A DNA stretch of 48,507 nt from Didymodactylos carnosus (taxonomy: Eukaryota > Rotifera > Eurotatoria > Philodinida > Philodinidae): positions 1 through 48,507 of the forward strand of contig CAJNOQ010000510.1 in the NCBI GenBank assembly GCA_905250885.1, written 5' to 3'. A program made the position numbers and the translations under genes. Below, one piece after another: positions 25,013-35,570 of this stretch; position 1 is the first letter of the stretch; each line of letters starts with the position of its first letter. The notes beneath the pieces are model-generated. The model had not been told where the DNA came from. It worked only from the letters and a program-made list of their open reading frames with translations, and searched no databases.

Positions 25013-28000
25013 TTATTTTAGGATGTAAGAAAAGCTGTTGCACAAATATTAAAATCATTTCAAATTGAAATTGATAGTTTATCAAAACGAAGTAAAGCAG
25101 CAGAAAAAGCATTTTTAGAAATTTATCGACATTTAAGTGACCTACCAAGTAAGAAAATTATATTTCTTTTATTTATTAGTACTGTGATTAATATACTACG
25201 AAAAAGATAATTGTTTTTATTCTCTATTTCTTATTTAAAAAAAATCCTAAGTGAAAAACTGATGTTTCCTATGATATAGCTTCAATTATCTCAACAACAA
25301 AAAAAAAGATAAAAAAAGTTGTCTTTCTAATCTTTTTTATAAAAATTCTTAATGTCTCTTTATTGATTGCTTTCTAGATCCTATTCCAGCACTCGGTTAC
25401 GTTCAAAATTTACAACATAAAGCCGAAAAAGTATCTGATTTAGAAATTGAAAATTTGAAATTACGTGAAACATTGGATGAATATAATCACGAATTTGCTG
25501 ATGTAAAAAATCAAGGTAGTTTTTTCATTTGATTTTTTTTTTTTTTCTAGAAAAGAAAAAAGAAAAATTTTCAGTTATTTTAATGTCTTCTCTCTTCTTC
25601 TCTCTAATTATAGAAGTAACAATCAAACAATTACGAGAAAAGATCAAAGACTTCGAAGAAAAAACAGAATCAAATTTACAGGTATTTTTTTTCTTTTTTA
25701 TTCTTTAATGATTTTTCATTTTTTGTATGTTCATCTTTGTACTAATTATGAATGTGTTTTTTTTTTTTAGCAACGTATTAAAGAAAAAGAAAAAGAATTT
25801 CAACGTACTTATGGTGATAAAGAACGTCAATTACAAAACCAACAATTTGATTTAGTTACAAAATATGGAGAAATGGAAATGCGTATATCACAATTACAGA
25901 CAACATTGGAACAAGCACATCAAGAAATGTTTGAATATAAATCTAAACAAGAAGATTTGAGTAGTGCACGTTCATCTGAAATTGAAATACTTAATCAAGA
26001 TTTAGAACGAGCAAACGATGTAAGTCATTATAAAAATTAAATTTTGTTTTTTTATACTACAATATCATTTTGGTTTGATAGCGTGCCTCAAATTCTGAAC
26101 GTCTAGTTGAAAAATTACGTGAACAATTAGAACAGTTGAGTCAAACAAACGATTTAAATAATAAAAATTCTACAATTGAAGATGAAAATGATGAATATGA
26201 ACGTTTAACAAAATCACGTATGCAACAATCAACATTAGAATTTGAATTAGCTTCGAAAGAACGTGAAATATCACAATTAGTTATTGATGCTCAAAAATTA
26301 CAAGCAACATTAATTAAAGTTAAAGAAACTTCATTTTCACAAGTATGTTTTCTATTACTTATAATAATTTTTCATTCTTTATAAATATTTATTTTTCAAT
26401 ATCAAATAGATTTCTGATCTTGAATCATTGTTAAGTACGAAAGAGAAAACAATTACACATTTAGAAGAGAAATTACAAACACAATCAGATTATGATGAAA
26501 TTAAACGTGAATTAAGGTTATGAATTGTTTTATGTTTGTTATAAAATAATAAATATTCTATTTTTATTTTGTAGTATATTAAAATCAATTGAATTTTCAT
26601 CATCATCTTATCGTAATGATGAACAAAATAATGATCAAACAGTTACAATACCGAAAAAATCATTAGAAATATTATTGTTAGAGAAAAATCGAGCATTACA
26701 AAATGAAAATACACAAGTTAAAGTAGCACATCAAGATCTAGAAAGTAAGCATAAAAATGAATAACAAGGCTAACATATCATCAATCTTTTCTCGCATAAT
26801 GCACTCACTATATACTGCCTATTGATATATACATGAATTAAATTTTATTTTGACATACACACTAACTTATGTTCAATTAACTCTTTTGCTTATTTACAAT
26901 AAGCAAGAATTCTTATGCTATATAATCGTTCATATACCATATGTCTTATGTACTTGTCAATGATTTTATAAACGTAGACAGAATGACTCACTATACATGT
27001 ATCAAACATTAAAGTTGTCTCAACAGTTTCTATAGAAGAAACTTTGTTGATTGAACGTTTAATATTTTGTTATTTACCTTTTAGGTAATAATTATCATCA
27101 TTGTCATCACTGTTCTCATTGTCATAATTTACCTTCCGCTGTTGTACCGTCTTTAGTCCCTCCTATATCTATCTCTCATTCTTCATTGTATCTAACACCA
27201 TCATCAACATCATCTGACATTCGTTCCTCTGCAGCAACAACAACGACAACAATGTATTCTAGTCTTGATTTGTCGTCTTTTATATCAAAAACAAAAGTAA
27301 TTTCAAATGAAAGTGAAACTTCTCCCATACGTACTTTTAATATTGATCTTTCAAATATGCTTTGCAATAACAAAGATAGTAAATCGAATTCTGAGTCATT
27401 ATTTAAAAAAGAGAATGAATCCGTGATATCAAATACATCTGCACTTTTATCACAAAAAGTTTGTCCACTTACTAATTTGACTACTAGTATTAATGATAAT
27501 ATAACACCAACTAATATACCATTAACCACTATTAATTCTCATAATCTAAATAAACTATCATGTACATCTTCATGCCAAAGTTCGAAACTATTCGATTCAA
27601 AGGATTTTTTACAATCCTATATTTCATTATCATCAAAATATCCCACAACGTGCTCGTGCTTGCCTTTAACGACACCAACTGCCTCCCTCTTATCAACAAC
27701 AGCAACGACAATGTTGCCATTTGATTATTCATCATTAGCAACACCTCTTCAAGGTAGGTAACAAGAAGACATCTTCCTTGGATAGTTTTTCTTTTATTAA
27801 GCAAGCTTCTTTTTTTCGTTTTCGTTGATAATAGGTCAACAGCGATCCATGCTATCTCAAGATGTATCATCATCTTCATTAACTACTACACCATTTTCTT
27901 CGGTGTCTTTTTCAAAACTTCGTTGTCCAAGTCCAGTATGTTCCTCACCAACATTGATCGAACAACAAGCAATTGCAGCAACATTAACAAAAAAGATCAT

Positions 28001-31000
28001 TAATGATATTGAACAAAATAAAACAGTAACTCGAACAGTAATAAAATCTAAATCCATTTCCGAAATCCCTACAACAACAGCAATAACAACCACAACAATT
28101 AGCACACCTAAACAGTCAATCATCCCTTTACCACAGACAGTAAATAATGGTGTTACAACTATTACTCCCACCGCCGCTAACAACAATAATAACTTAGAAC
28201 CGTTGGATACAGGATTTGTAGCCAGTGCTGTTCGAAAATTATTAGCACAACATAATATCGGACAACGAATATTTGCTCGATACATATTAAGTTTATCACA
28301 AGGAACAGTTAGTGAATTATTATCGAAACCCAAAACATGGCAAAAACTCACGGAAAAAGGAAAAGAAAGTTATCGAAAAATGTGGTGTTGGGCTAATTCA
28401 GAAGAAAGTATATTAACATTAAAAAGTATTAGTCCAAGAAAAGGTACAATGAATCGTAAGTTTCAGCCAATTAAAAATATATTCTTGATTACGATTGTTT
28501 ACTCTATATTGTTCTGTTTATGTATCACTAGGATCAAAAGATAATATTTATCATACTACCATTAAAGAAGAACGTGGAACAGAACAAAAGATTGTTCAAA
28601 CATTGACGGATGCTCAGAAACAAATATCAAAGGTAAGCTAAGCAACATTTCTATGATTGATAGTATGTAAAATACCGAGTCTGTGCGGTCTTAGTCAAAG
28701 GGTAATACTAAATAGTTGCTGATATTCTGTTTATGTGTTTTATTCATGTAGGATCATTGTTTATTTCCACAGGAAAGGACAACATCCATTACAAGTACCC
28801 ATGAGCTAGCGTTACATACTGATCATAATAAATGTCATTCATCTTCGTCGACCTCGTCACTAGACGATAATATCATTGACAAAACATCACAACAACCTCC
28901 GTCATTGCTAACGTCAAAAACATTTTTTTCACCATTATTGTTAAACAGAGTCAAAAATGAACCATCTATAAATGAAAATAATCAGTGTTCATCGTCTTCT
29001 ATACCATCACTATTGGCACAACAACAACAACAACAAAAATTGACAATGTGTAATGATAATTATCGAAACTGGCTAATGTTAAACGAAATTGTACGTAACA
29101 CCGATTTATTGAATCAATTAAATGGAATGAAAAATGATGAAAAAAAAATGGATGACGAGATGAATGATGAAAATGAAGATGAAGAAATACCAGCTGATAG
29201 AAAAGGAATCGAACAACCGTTAGATTTAAGTATGAAATTTAGTACAATGGATGATAAACTCGATGCACTATCATCAGCGTCTTCTTCAACAAACGATCTA
29301 AACTCGGATGATTTGTCCACTAATCAATCACTTATCACATCAAAATTATCGTTAAATTCGATTAAACCAGTTAAATCCATTTTGCCACCTATCCGTGAAT
29401 ATGACACAATGAAATATCGCTATATAAACACAAATGAATTAGTACAAACAATCAAAGATATATTAAGTCGATATAGCATATCTCAAAGACATTTTGGAGA
29501 AAAAATACTTGGCCTATCACAAGGCAGTGTGAGGTAAATTATTATACTTGTTAATATCACTAGAAATGAGCATCACTATTTCTTGCATCTTTTCAGTGAT
29601 ATATTGGCTAGACCAAAACAATGGGAATTATTAACACAAAAAGGACGTGAACCATTTTTGCGAATGAAATTATTTTTGGACGATAAACAAGCAGTTGAAC
29701 AATTAATACAAAATATTCCAGCAACATTGACAACGACTACTCCCACTGTTACAGTCACAAATACGAATGCCATAAAAGCAATTACTAATCCATCATTACT
29801 GCGAACTGCAGTTAACATCAGTAATGGACATCATCCATCATTAACAAGAACAAATTCAACAGGTGAGACATGAATACTGTTTTGAACCTTATATTTAAAA
29901 TAAAATATATAAATATTTTTTAGATTCTCAACCTTGTTCAGTTAAAAGTGAAACAGTAACAACAGTAGATACGATAAACGGTAATGATAATAGTAATTTA
30001 TCTGTAATGAAACAGAATCGTTATCAAGGTAACAGGTACCATTCTTCTCGAACAAAACCATCTCGTATTACGAATAACAGAAAACATTCATTATCACATA
30101 ATAATTTATCTACACCAGTATTGGCACCGTACGAATTACCAAAAGTACCTATACCAAGTAAGCCGTTTACTTTGCATGTGACAGGATGATACTTCGTTGC
30201 AATTTTCATTGTTTCTACTCTTTTACTTTAGCTGTTATTGATACCGAACAATTAAGTTCACAAGTACGTGAATTATTATTTGCCTATAGTATTGGACAAC
30301 GAGTATTTGGCGAGGCTGTTTTAAATTTGTCACAAGGAACAGTTAGTGAAATATTGTCAAAACCGCGTCCATGGCATTCATTAAGTGTAAAAGGTAGTAA
30401 ATAGTACTTGTTCCGCTAGTCATTTCATTTTAAGTGCTTTTCTTTATTAAGGACGAGAACCCTATATGAGAATGTATACATGGTATAATGATATCGGTAA
30501 TGTTCACAAATTATTAGCATGGAAACGAGAAAGAGATGGTAAATAGTTCGAATTTAAGCGTCGATGATTTAAAAAAATGGGTGTTTTAATTTTTAGTATT
30601 AAGGCGAAATTATCCCGAAGGTGATTATGAAGGTAGTCGTCCAAAACGTCGTTGTCTATTTACAGAAGAACAGCGTCGAATACTAAAACAAATATTTGAA
30701 AAAGAACCTTATCCAAGTCAACAAACATTAGAACAAGTTGTTAATGAATTAAATTTACCAATGAATAAAATAGCCAATTGGTTCCATAACTCAAGAATGC
30801 GTGCTAAAACATCTAGGCGATCATCAACAACAGCGACTGATGTTATTGACGGCGGTTGTGGTAGTGAGAGTAATACAGATGGTTTAGTAACAAATTCAAT
30901 TGATGACACATCTCGATCATCATCGAAAGATAACAATCATCAACATGAAGATGATGATAATCAACTACAACAGGATAATTCAGATGAAAGTGATGATGAA

Positions 31001-31613
31001 AGCGATCTAGAAAATGAAACAGATGAATATCCAATGCCAACATTTGTACCTGTAACAAGGTAATTGATCTCATATGGTAAAATAATAAATTTTCTAATTT
31101 TTATATTGTATGTTTAGTACGTGGCTAAATGGTAGTAATGATGCCGATGGTTCATGTCCAACTCCTAAAATAGATCATATCCGATTTAATCCTCGCCGTT
31201 ATCAATATTTAACTTTAAATCATGATAATCCAACAATAGCAACAACCAATATTGTTTCATTAATTAGTGATATAAAAACATCATCATTACCAACAACAAG
31301 TACGAGTAGTAGTAAAAAACGTAAATCTATACCACAAAAGATTATTGTTAAAAAATTTGATAATACGTCAATTACAAATGAGAATGAAGAAGATAGCAAC
31401 ATTAGACGAACGTTAGATAAAAAAAAAGAAAGTTTTATTAATAATGATACAGAAAATTGTATGAAAAAAACGTGTACTGATATTAATACGCAAGAGCAAC
31501 AACCGTCCATTTATCAAGTGTCAATAAATGACTCGTCAGGAGAACAACAAGGAAGTGAAAATGAAAGCGGCAGCAATCATGACGAATCATCAATTGTCGA
31601 TGTTGTATCATAG
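7508..31613 (+). CDS. CUX1: CUX (Cut-like) homeodomain transcription factor, 19-exon isoform
   Basis: Predicted exons: 7508-7576, 12356-12466, 25022-25148, 25378-25515, 25614-25681, 25771-26019, 26082-26342, 26410-26516, 26575-26744, 27085-27753, 27835-28455, 28532-28632, 28752-29533, 29597-29862, 29924-30157, 30232-30393, 30452-30538, 30597-31059, 31118-31613. All junctions keep frame, giving about 1726 residues (vertebrate CUX1 is about 1500). Exons 1-9 encode the long coiled coil shared with [16 protein letters not shown] and SREFKKNT are near-identical to vertebrate CUX1. Three Cut repeats follow, around residues 778-858, 1116-1195 and 1325-1407, each with the SQG(T/S)VSE/D-L/I-L signature, then a homeodomain at about 1420-1480 with recognition helix NWFHNSRMR. 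His at homeodomain position 50 is typical of the CUX class. PLDLS near residue 1052 is a CtBP-binding motif. The product should be a nuclear DNA-binding regulator, usually a repressor. The exon 8 donor (GTTATG) is weak. Confidence 0.92.
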
Positions 31614-34600
31614 CAATCCTTTTTCTCTTTTTCTGTGTATTGGTGATATGAAACAAAACATGGTGATTTTTTTCTAATATTTTTATGTGGTTTTATTCTA
31701 TTTTCTGTCTCTTTTAGCATTTACTTACTGTAAGTTAATCCCACTTGTCAGAAAAAAGTCTCTACCTCTTTGCAAGTGTGTATATGATGAGAGTGCTTAA
31801 TTATAGCCTTCTCCTCATGAATGAACTTATTTTTTGTGTGAAACAACTAGAATATTACACATTCTCTTTTTTGTACGTGTGAATGATATCTGTTTGCTCA
31901 AAATTATATTTGTTTTTGTAACTAAACTAGTCGTTTATCAGCAGTGGAAGCTTTAAGTGCATTATTATATCAGTGATATTATACAAATTTATTGTTCTCT
32001 TGTTTTTTTCTTGCTGTCATTTATTGGATTTTTCCGATACAAATTGCCTTACTCTTTATTTGTATTCTATATATTCTTACTTATTAAGGAAGATTTTTTC
32101 CTCATTCTGAATGACGATTTATGAATGATTTGCTTCTTTTATAAACATTTTGTTGTCATTGTTGTATCGTAGAATGTTCGATTCGATTTTTAGAAAAGAA
32201 AAGTATTCTAAATTTGTGTGCGTGTGTATATCCTTGATGTTCTGTTTCTTCGTCGTTGTCTTTTTTTTTCAAGCTTTTGTTTTTCACGTAACAAAACAGA
32301 ATAAAAGAGCCGTTTTTTTGTGCTTACAAAAATGAAAGATTCAAACATATAGGCAAGGGTTGCCATATAGCAGCTAAAATATAAACATTTTTACCGAATT
32401 TTTTTCTGTGAAGATTTGGATAAAGAGTCATCACAATAGAGTTTTCTTTTCATTAGCAATTGCACCCTGTTCATATATTCTTCTCTAGAGGCCTATATGA
32501 TTTCATCATCAGATAATGATACCCTCGTCAAATTCTACCCGATTTCACAGGTTAACTATGCGTCTTACTTGAACTGGAAAATTATCAGCAAAGGCACCAT
32601 GTCACATTAGACTACTTTTATGTTTATCTACAGAGACGACGAATTCTCCATTATCAGCAGATGTCTAATAGTTCTGGTTCTCTCGTCCCAATACTTTTAT
32701 GATATTTTTCGGTAAAGTATATCTCCTACCTCGTTCAACGATCCCAGTATAATACATCTGAAGTAGAAAAGTTACTATAGCATTCTATAACACTGTTACA
32801 TTCTTCAGTTTTTTGTATTAATCAGACTAGACCAGTATAATGGCCAAAAAAAGCAGGAATTGAATAAACACCGTGATATCTTTCTCTCATCGCTTCTTAA
32901 AAGAAAGTACTGAGCAAGAGACGTTACAGATGTTAATGATACTAAAGTATTAAATAGCCTCGATCATAATGTCGAAAGTGTATGACCTTTCTTGTTAGAA
33001 AAACTAATATTGAAACTCATTGAATTTTGTTTTGCATTGACATTAGGGTAGCGAACTGGTGAGATTTAACTTTCTCTAAAAAATCCGTTTCATTCTAGGA
33101 TTTGTGAATAGTTAATTATCTTTTTCACTCCATGTTAATGAACTTGAATGTTTCATTTTGTTAAACGAGTCGACGTATAGTTAGTAAAAAATCAGTTTAT
33201 TACTTGAGCATGTCTAACTTTAGTTAATTCAACTATCATTCTAACAGTTATATTTGTTCTATTTCATCTTCTGCAAATGATAATATACAGGTTTATAATG
33301 TTCTTTCAAAGCCTTGTATTTGTCTTTCAAACATCCATGTGAAATTGTGTTTATTTTTGTTTTGATTGTATTTTTTTTAAACATTTTTCTGTGATAATAG
33401 TTTTTACACATTTTTTTGTATCCTTGGTTAATATATAACGAGCTTAGAAAATTAAATCTTCATTTTGTTTTCTATTTCTATTACAGGTTTAATACAAAAC
33501 AAGCACGAGCACGAGCAAAAAAAATAACATATAAATTTATTTCTACCTCTTTCTTCTTCCTTTTTGTTTTTCCTAAATTTTTCAATCAACTAAACAAATA
33601 CGCTCTACTTTTTCGTTTAGAACGATATCATGAATTAGATAAACGTACTCGCGATCTTGAACATTCTAATAATGAACTAAAACAATTGAATAGTCAATTA
33701 GAAAAAGATATTCTCAGTTTTGGTGGCGTTAGCGATTTATTTCGTCGAAGTCCAGAAGTAATATATTTTCATATTCCACTATGAAATACATAAAATAAAA
33801 TAAATTCTTTTCTTTATAGGGACAAACAAGTGATCATAGTGAAAAAGAAATAATTAATGATGTTCTCAATAATTCACCAACAGAAATCAATGGTATAGTT
33901 ACATTCCTTCCTTTTCATGTTGTTATTTATCTAAGACAAAATAACTATGCCTGTTTTAATTTTAATGTACTACTCCAACGTCATTTCTTTATTTTTACAT
34001 ACTGTCATTATTCATTTTAAAAACTTATAAAAAGCAACTAAAAATCATATAAGAAGCTAATAAGTACTAGATAGAATTTTGTTTAAGAAAGGTAGCATTT
34101 ATTCATTTAGTTAAATATCTACTTTTTTCTCATATTCAGTTAAACATTTCGCTCCAAAAACGAAGCAATCAACATCATCATCATCTGATGAGACTCTGAC
34201 AGCTATTGTTATCAGTCAACGAGAAAGATTTCGTATAAGAAATATTGAATTAGAAGGGGTAATAATTGATCACTTTTTCTATGAAATAAAATAGGTGAAT
34301 CATTTTGTTATTATTATTTCAGGAAAATGTTTCGTTAAAACAACAAATTGGTCTATTTCAAAATGAAGTTGATCAACTAAGATCTGATAATATTAAATTA
34401 TATGAAAAAATAAAATTTGTTCAAAGTTATCCTGTATGCATTAGAGAAATACTTTTTGTTTTTTTCTCTGTTTTTCTAATATATTATTCTTTTGTGGAAA
34501 TATTTTTAAGCGAGCACGTGGCGCAGATGAATCGGTTGATAAATATTCAGGTGGTTATGAAGCACAACTTGATCCATTTACAAGATTTACAAAAAATGTG

Positions 34601-35047
34601 AGTAAAAACTATCTTTTTTGCTATGCATACCATGTAATATTCATATTTATTCAGGCACAACAGAAGAAATATGAATCGTTAAAATTACACGAAAAATTTG
34701 CATTGAATTTCGGTCATTTCATTTTATCAAGTCATCAAAGTCGAACGTTTTTTGTAATCTATTTTATTCTTGTACATGTGCTCATATTTTTGGTGAGTGT
34801 GTAAAGAATTTAACTAGTATTTTTTACTATTATCGATCTATTTTTATTTTAGTCTTTGTACAGAATTGTTCATGTCGGCTCATCTGTTAGAGATTTGTCT
34901 CAAGAATGTTTTGATAAGTATGTACATCCGCTGAAAATATTTCTTATGTTTATTGGTCTTCTTTGTTTCTTTTCAAGATTTCGAGATCATATGGCTGGTG
35001 TTCACGGGCAAAAAGATTTTCAAATAGATCCAGCACATCGACATTAA
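7508..35047 (+). CDS. CASP: CASP Golgi membrane protein, alternative product of the CUX locus
   Basis: This isoform uses the nine shared exons (7508-26744) and then skips to 33621-33757, 33820-33892, 34140-34258, 34323-34433, 34511-34597, 34655-34792, 34853-34917 and 34978-35047. All junctions keep frame, giving 699 residues (human CASP is 678). Exon 9 ends in phase 1, and both the first CUX-specific exon (27085) and the first CASP exon (33621) accept that phase. The specific part matches the vertebrate CASP C-terminus: [32 protein letters not shown], a YEAQLDPF block, then one transmembrane helix at about residues 640-660 ([15 protein letters not shown]) and a short C-terminal tail. CASP is a type II, tail-anchored coiled-coil protein of the Golgi, linked to COPI vesicle tethering. 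Without the Cut repeats and homeodomain this isoform should have no DNA-binding role. Confidence 0.9.
7577..12355 (+). other. CUX/CASP intron 1 (4.8 kb)
   Basis: The intron is bounded by GTAAGA (7577) and TTTAG (12355) and is phase 0. It is AT-rich, with many homopolymer T tracts (for example 10228-10247 and 11341-11360) and a short TTC tract near 12576-12597 just beyond its end. Open frames inside (7686-7919, 11296-11481) have low-complexity Phe/Tyr/Ile composition and look spurious. No transposon or RNA gene was recognised. Its length contrasts with the 57-120 bp introns downstream, which suggests regulatory content. Confidence 0.75.
14601..14646. repeat. (ATT)n microsatellite
   Basis: An uninterrupted ATT trinucleotide array of about 15 units in CUX/CASP intron 2. 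Confidence 0.9.
17246..17515. repeat. Poly-A / poly-T low-complexity tract around the assembly gap
   Basis: Long A runs (17246-17290, 17323-17348, 17480-17515) and T runs (17391-17401, 17429-17441) flank 10 N. The sequence here is probably unreliable and true lengths are unknown. Confidence 0.85.
17370..17379. other. Assembly gap (10 N)
   Basis: Ten undetermined bases inside intron 2 of CUX/CASP, flanked by homopolymer-rich sequence that typically breaks assemblies. A run of exactly ten suggests a scaffold join of unknown length. Confidence 0.97.
19528..19549. other. GC-richer hairpin in intron 2
   Basis: GGTACGA (19528-19534) pairs perfectly with TCGTACC (19543-19549) across an 8-base loop. 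It is followed by a weaker GCAAGTG...CACTGC pairing. It stands out from the surrounding AT-rich intron. It could be a structured RNA fragment, a regulatory site or a relic of an element. Confidence 0.35.
20660..20680. repeat. (CT)n microsatellite
   Basis: An uninterrupted CT dinucleotide run of about 20 bases in CUX/CASP intron 2. Confidence 0.9.
24984..25011. repeat. (TTA)n microsatellite next to the exon 3 acceptor
   Basis: A TTA/ATT array ends about 10 bases before the AG at 25021 and so occupies the pyrimidine-tract region of intron 2. Length changes here could affect acceptor strength. Confidence 0.8.
25022..26744 (+). other. Shared coiled-coil exon block (exons 3-9) of CUX and CASP
   Basis: Seven exons in 1.7 kb encode residues 61-433, a heptad-rich coiled coil. 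Family signatures include [48 protein letters not shown] and [13 protein letters not shown]. Exon 9 ends at 26744 with a GTAAGC donor. If that donor is not used, the frame stops after KHKNE at 26764, which would give a truncated coiled-coil protein common to neither isoform. Confidence 0.9.
26745..27084 (+). other. Intron between the shared exons and the first CUX-specific exon
   Basis: This 340-bp intron begins at the donor where the CUX and CASP routes diverge. It contains a stop codon in frame with exon 9 and ends CTTTTAG. No other feature is seen. Confidence 0.75.
28200..28440 (+). other. Cut repeat 1 (CUX isoform)
   Basis: This stretch encodes a Cut DNA-binding repeat within a single exon. 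Recognisable motifs are [33 protein letters not shown] and [13 protein letters not shown], which parallel CUX1 repeat 1. Confidence 0.93.
28752..28772 (+). other. 21-bp alternative acceptor segment at exon 13
   Basis: Two acceptors, GTAG (ending 28751) and CACAG (ending 28772), lie exactly 21 bases apart and both are in frame. Alternative use would add or remove seven residues (DHCLFPQ) between Cut repeats 1 and 2. The second acceptor has the better pyrimidine tract. Confidence 0.5.
29217..29231 (+). other. CtBP-binding motif PLDLS in the CUX product
   Basis: The codons CCG TTA GAT TTA AGT encode PLDLS, the canonical C-terminal binding protein (CtBP) docking sequence. It lies in the acidic linker before Cut repeat 2. 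It is consistent with a repressor function. Confidence 0.6.
29410..29705 (+). other. Cut repeat 2 (CUX isoform), split by a 63-bp intron
   Basis: The repeat is encoded by the end of exon 13 and the start of exon 14; the intron at 29534-29596 splits the Ser codon in GSVSDIL. Motifs are [26 protein letters not shown] and [12 protein letters not shown]. Confidence 0.93.
30232..30538 (+). other. Cut repeat 3 (CUX isoform), split by a 58-bp intron
   Basis: Two exons encode [29 protein letters not shown] and KGREPYMRM. The intron at 30394-30451 lies at the Gly of VKGREP. This repeat with the homeodomain forms the high-affinity DNA-binding unit in the family. Confidence 0.93.
30635..30820 (+). other. 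Homeobox (CUX class)
   Basis: The frame encodes a full 60-residue homeodomain beginning near [13 protein letters not shown], with helix 3 reading [13 protein letters not shown]. It is followed by a Ser/Asp/Glu-rich tail. His at position 50 is characteristic of CUX. Confidence 0.95.
31614..33620 (+). other. CUX 3' UTR and CASP-route intron
   Basis: No coding exon is seen between the CUX stop codon (31611-31613) and the first CASP exon. The stretch is the CUX 3' end and also the last part of the 6.9-kb CASP-route intron. The first AATAAA after the stop is at 32300-32305. The segment around 32430-33010 has higher sequence complexity and might be a transposon relic, but no family was recognised. 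Confidence 0.6.
32300..32305 (+). terminator. Candidate CUX polyadenylation signal AATAAA
   Basis: This is the first canonical AATAAA after the CUX stop, about 690 bases downstream. Its use would end the CUX transcript before the CASP exons, so it would compete with splicing to 33621. Confidence 0.4.
33621..35047 (+). other. CASP-specific exon block
   Basis: Eight short exons with seven introns (57-77 bp apart from one of 247 bp) encode residues 434-699. They carry the distal coiled coil, the conserved SQRERF region, the transmembrane helix and a short tail ending at TAA 35045-35047. They lie downstream of the CUX stop, as in vertebrate CUX1/CASP. Confidence 0.9.
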
Positions 35048-35154
35048 GTGATCAAGTTATTCTAATTTATTGTGTATTTAATTATTTATCGGACATAATT
35101 CATACCTTCTTTGTTTCATATTTTACTAATAGTTCGTAACACTAACAATATCTG

Positions 35155-35570
35155 TATTTTTTGATATTTTAAACTATATTTGTTTGAACTGAATAAATTT
35201 TTGTTTTACGACCGCTTTTTCGTTACAGAAAAGCTCAACCCTGGGAAACGTTAACTGACCTTTACTACGCTCGCATTACTCCAGACTGGCTTTCTGTAAC
35301 TTTTCTCTCAACAGAGTTCAGAATATATATGAGTCATACTCATAGAGAAATTATGACAATGAATTTATCTTTTCTCTGGTTAAGCGTGAGGACGACAATT
35401 CGTAAGTGGATAGGTGATTATTTCGATGACGTCTGGCTATTCTCAAGTGTGTTGAGAGAAAGGTTACAGAAAGACAATCTGGAGGACTGCGCGCGTAGTA
35501 AGGGTCAGTTCAAGTTTCCAAGAGTTAAGCTTTTCTGTAGCGAAAAAGCGGTTGTAAAATAAAAGTTTAT
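35155..35570. mobile_element. TIR-type non-autonomous element downstream of CASP
   Basis: The inner arms are reverse complements: about 35190-35310 (AAAGCTCAACCCTGGGAAAC, CTTTCTGTAACTTTTCTCTC) against about 35440-35570, with many point differences. The left boundary near 35155 is set by an inverted second copy (36200-36459), which diverges from this one at that point. TATCTGTATTTTT occurs at 35149-35161 and again at 35568-35580 and may be a target duplication. The only open frame (35329-35562) has no recognisable product. Confidence 0.7.
35192..35197 (+). terminator. AATAAA at the CASP 3' end, inside a repeat
   Basis: This is the first canonical polyadenylation signal after the CASP stop, 145 bases downstream. 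It lies within the sequence shared with the inverted copy (complement at about 36417-36422), so the element may have supplied the 3'-end signal. Confidence 0.45.

Larger units (their letters stand above)
12467..25021 (+). other. CUX/CASP intron 2 (12.6 kb, includes an assembly gap)
   Basis: The intron runs from GTAAGG (12467) to TTTAG (25021). The flanking exons join directly, because NTNE/DVRKAV matches the uninterrupted vertebrate protein, so no coding exon is missing. Content is AT-rich non-coding DNA: (ATT)n at 14601-14646, poly-A tracts around 17246-17348 and 17480-17515, (CT)n at 20660-20680 and 24633-24649, (TTA)n at 24984-25011 just before the acceptor, and a GC-richer hairpin at 19528-19549. 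Reading frames in it (for example 18646-18873, 22969-23322) look spurious. The true length depends on the gap. Confidence 0.75.

Noticed and set aside
27176..28351. Several minus-strand frames of 115-164 codons opposite the CUX exons
   Set aside because: They are antisense shadows of well-supported + strand exons rich in Ser/Thr/Asn codons, giving Val/Asp/Leu-rich nonsense.
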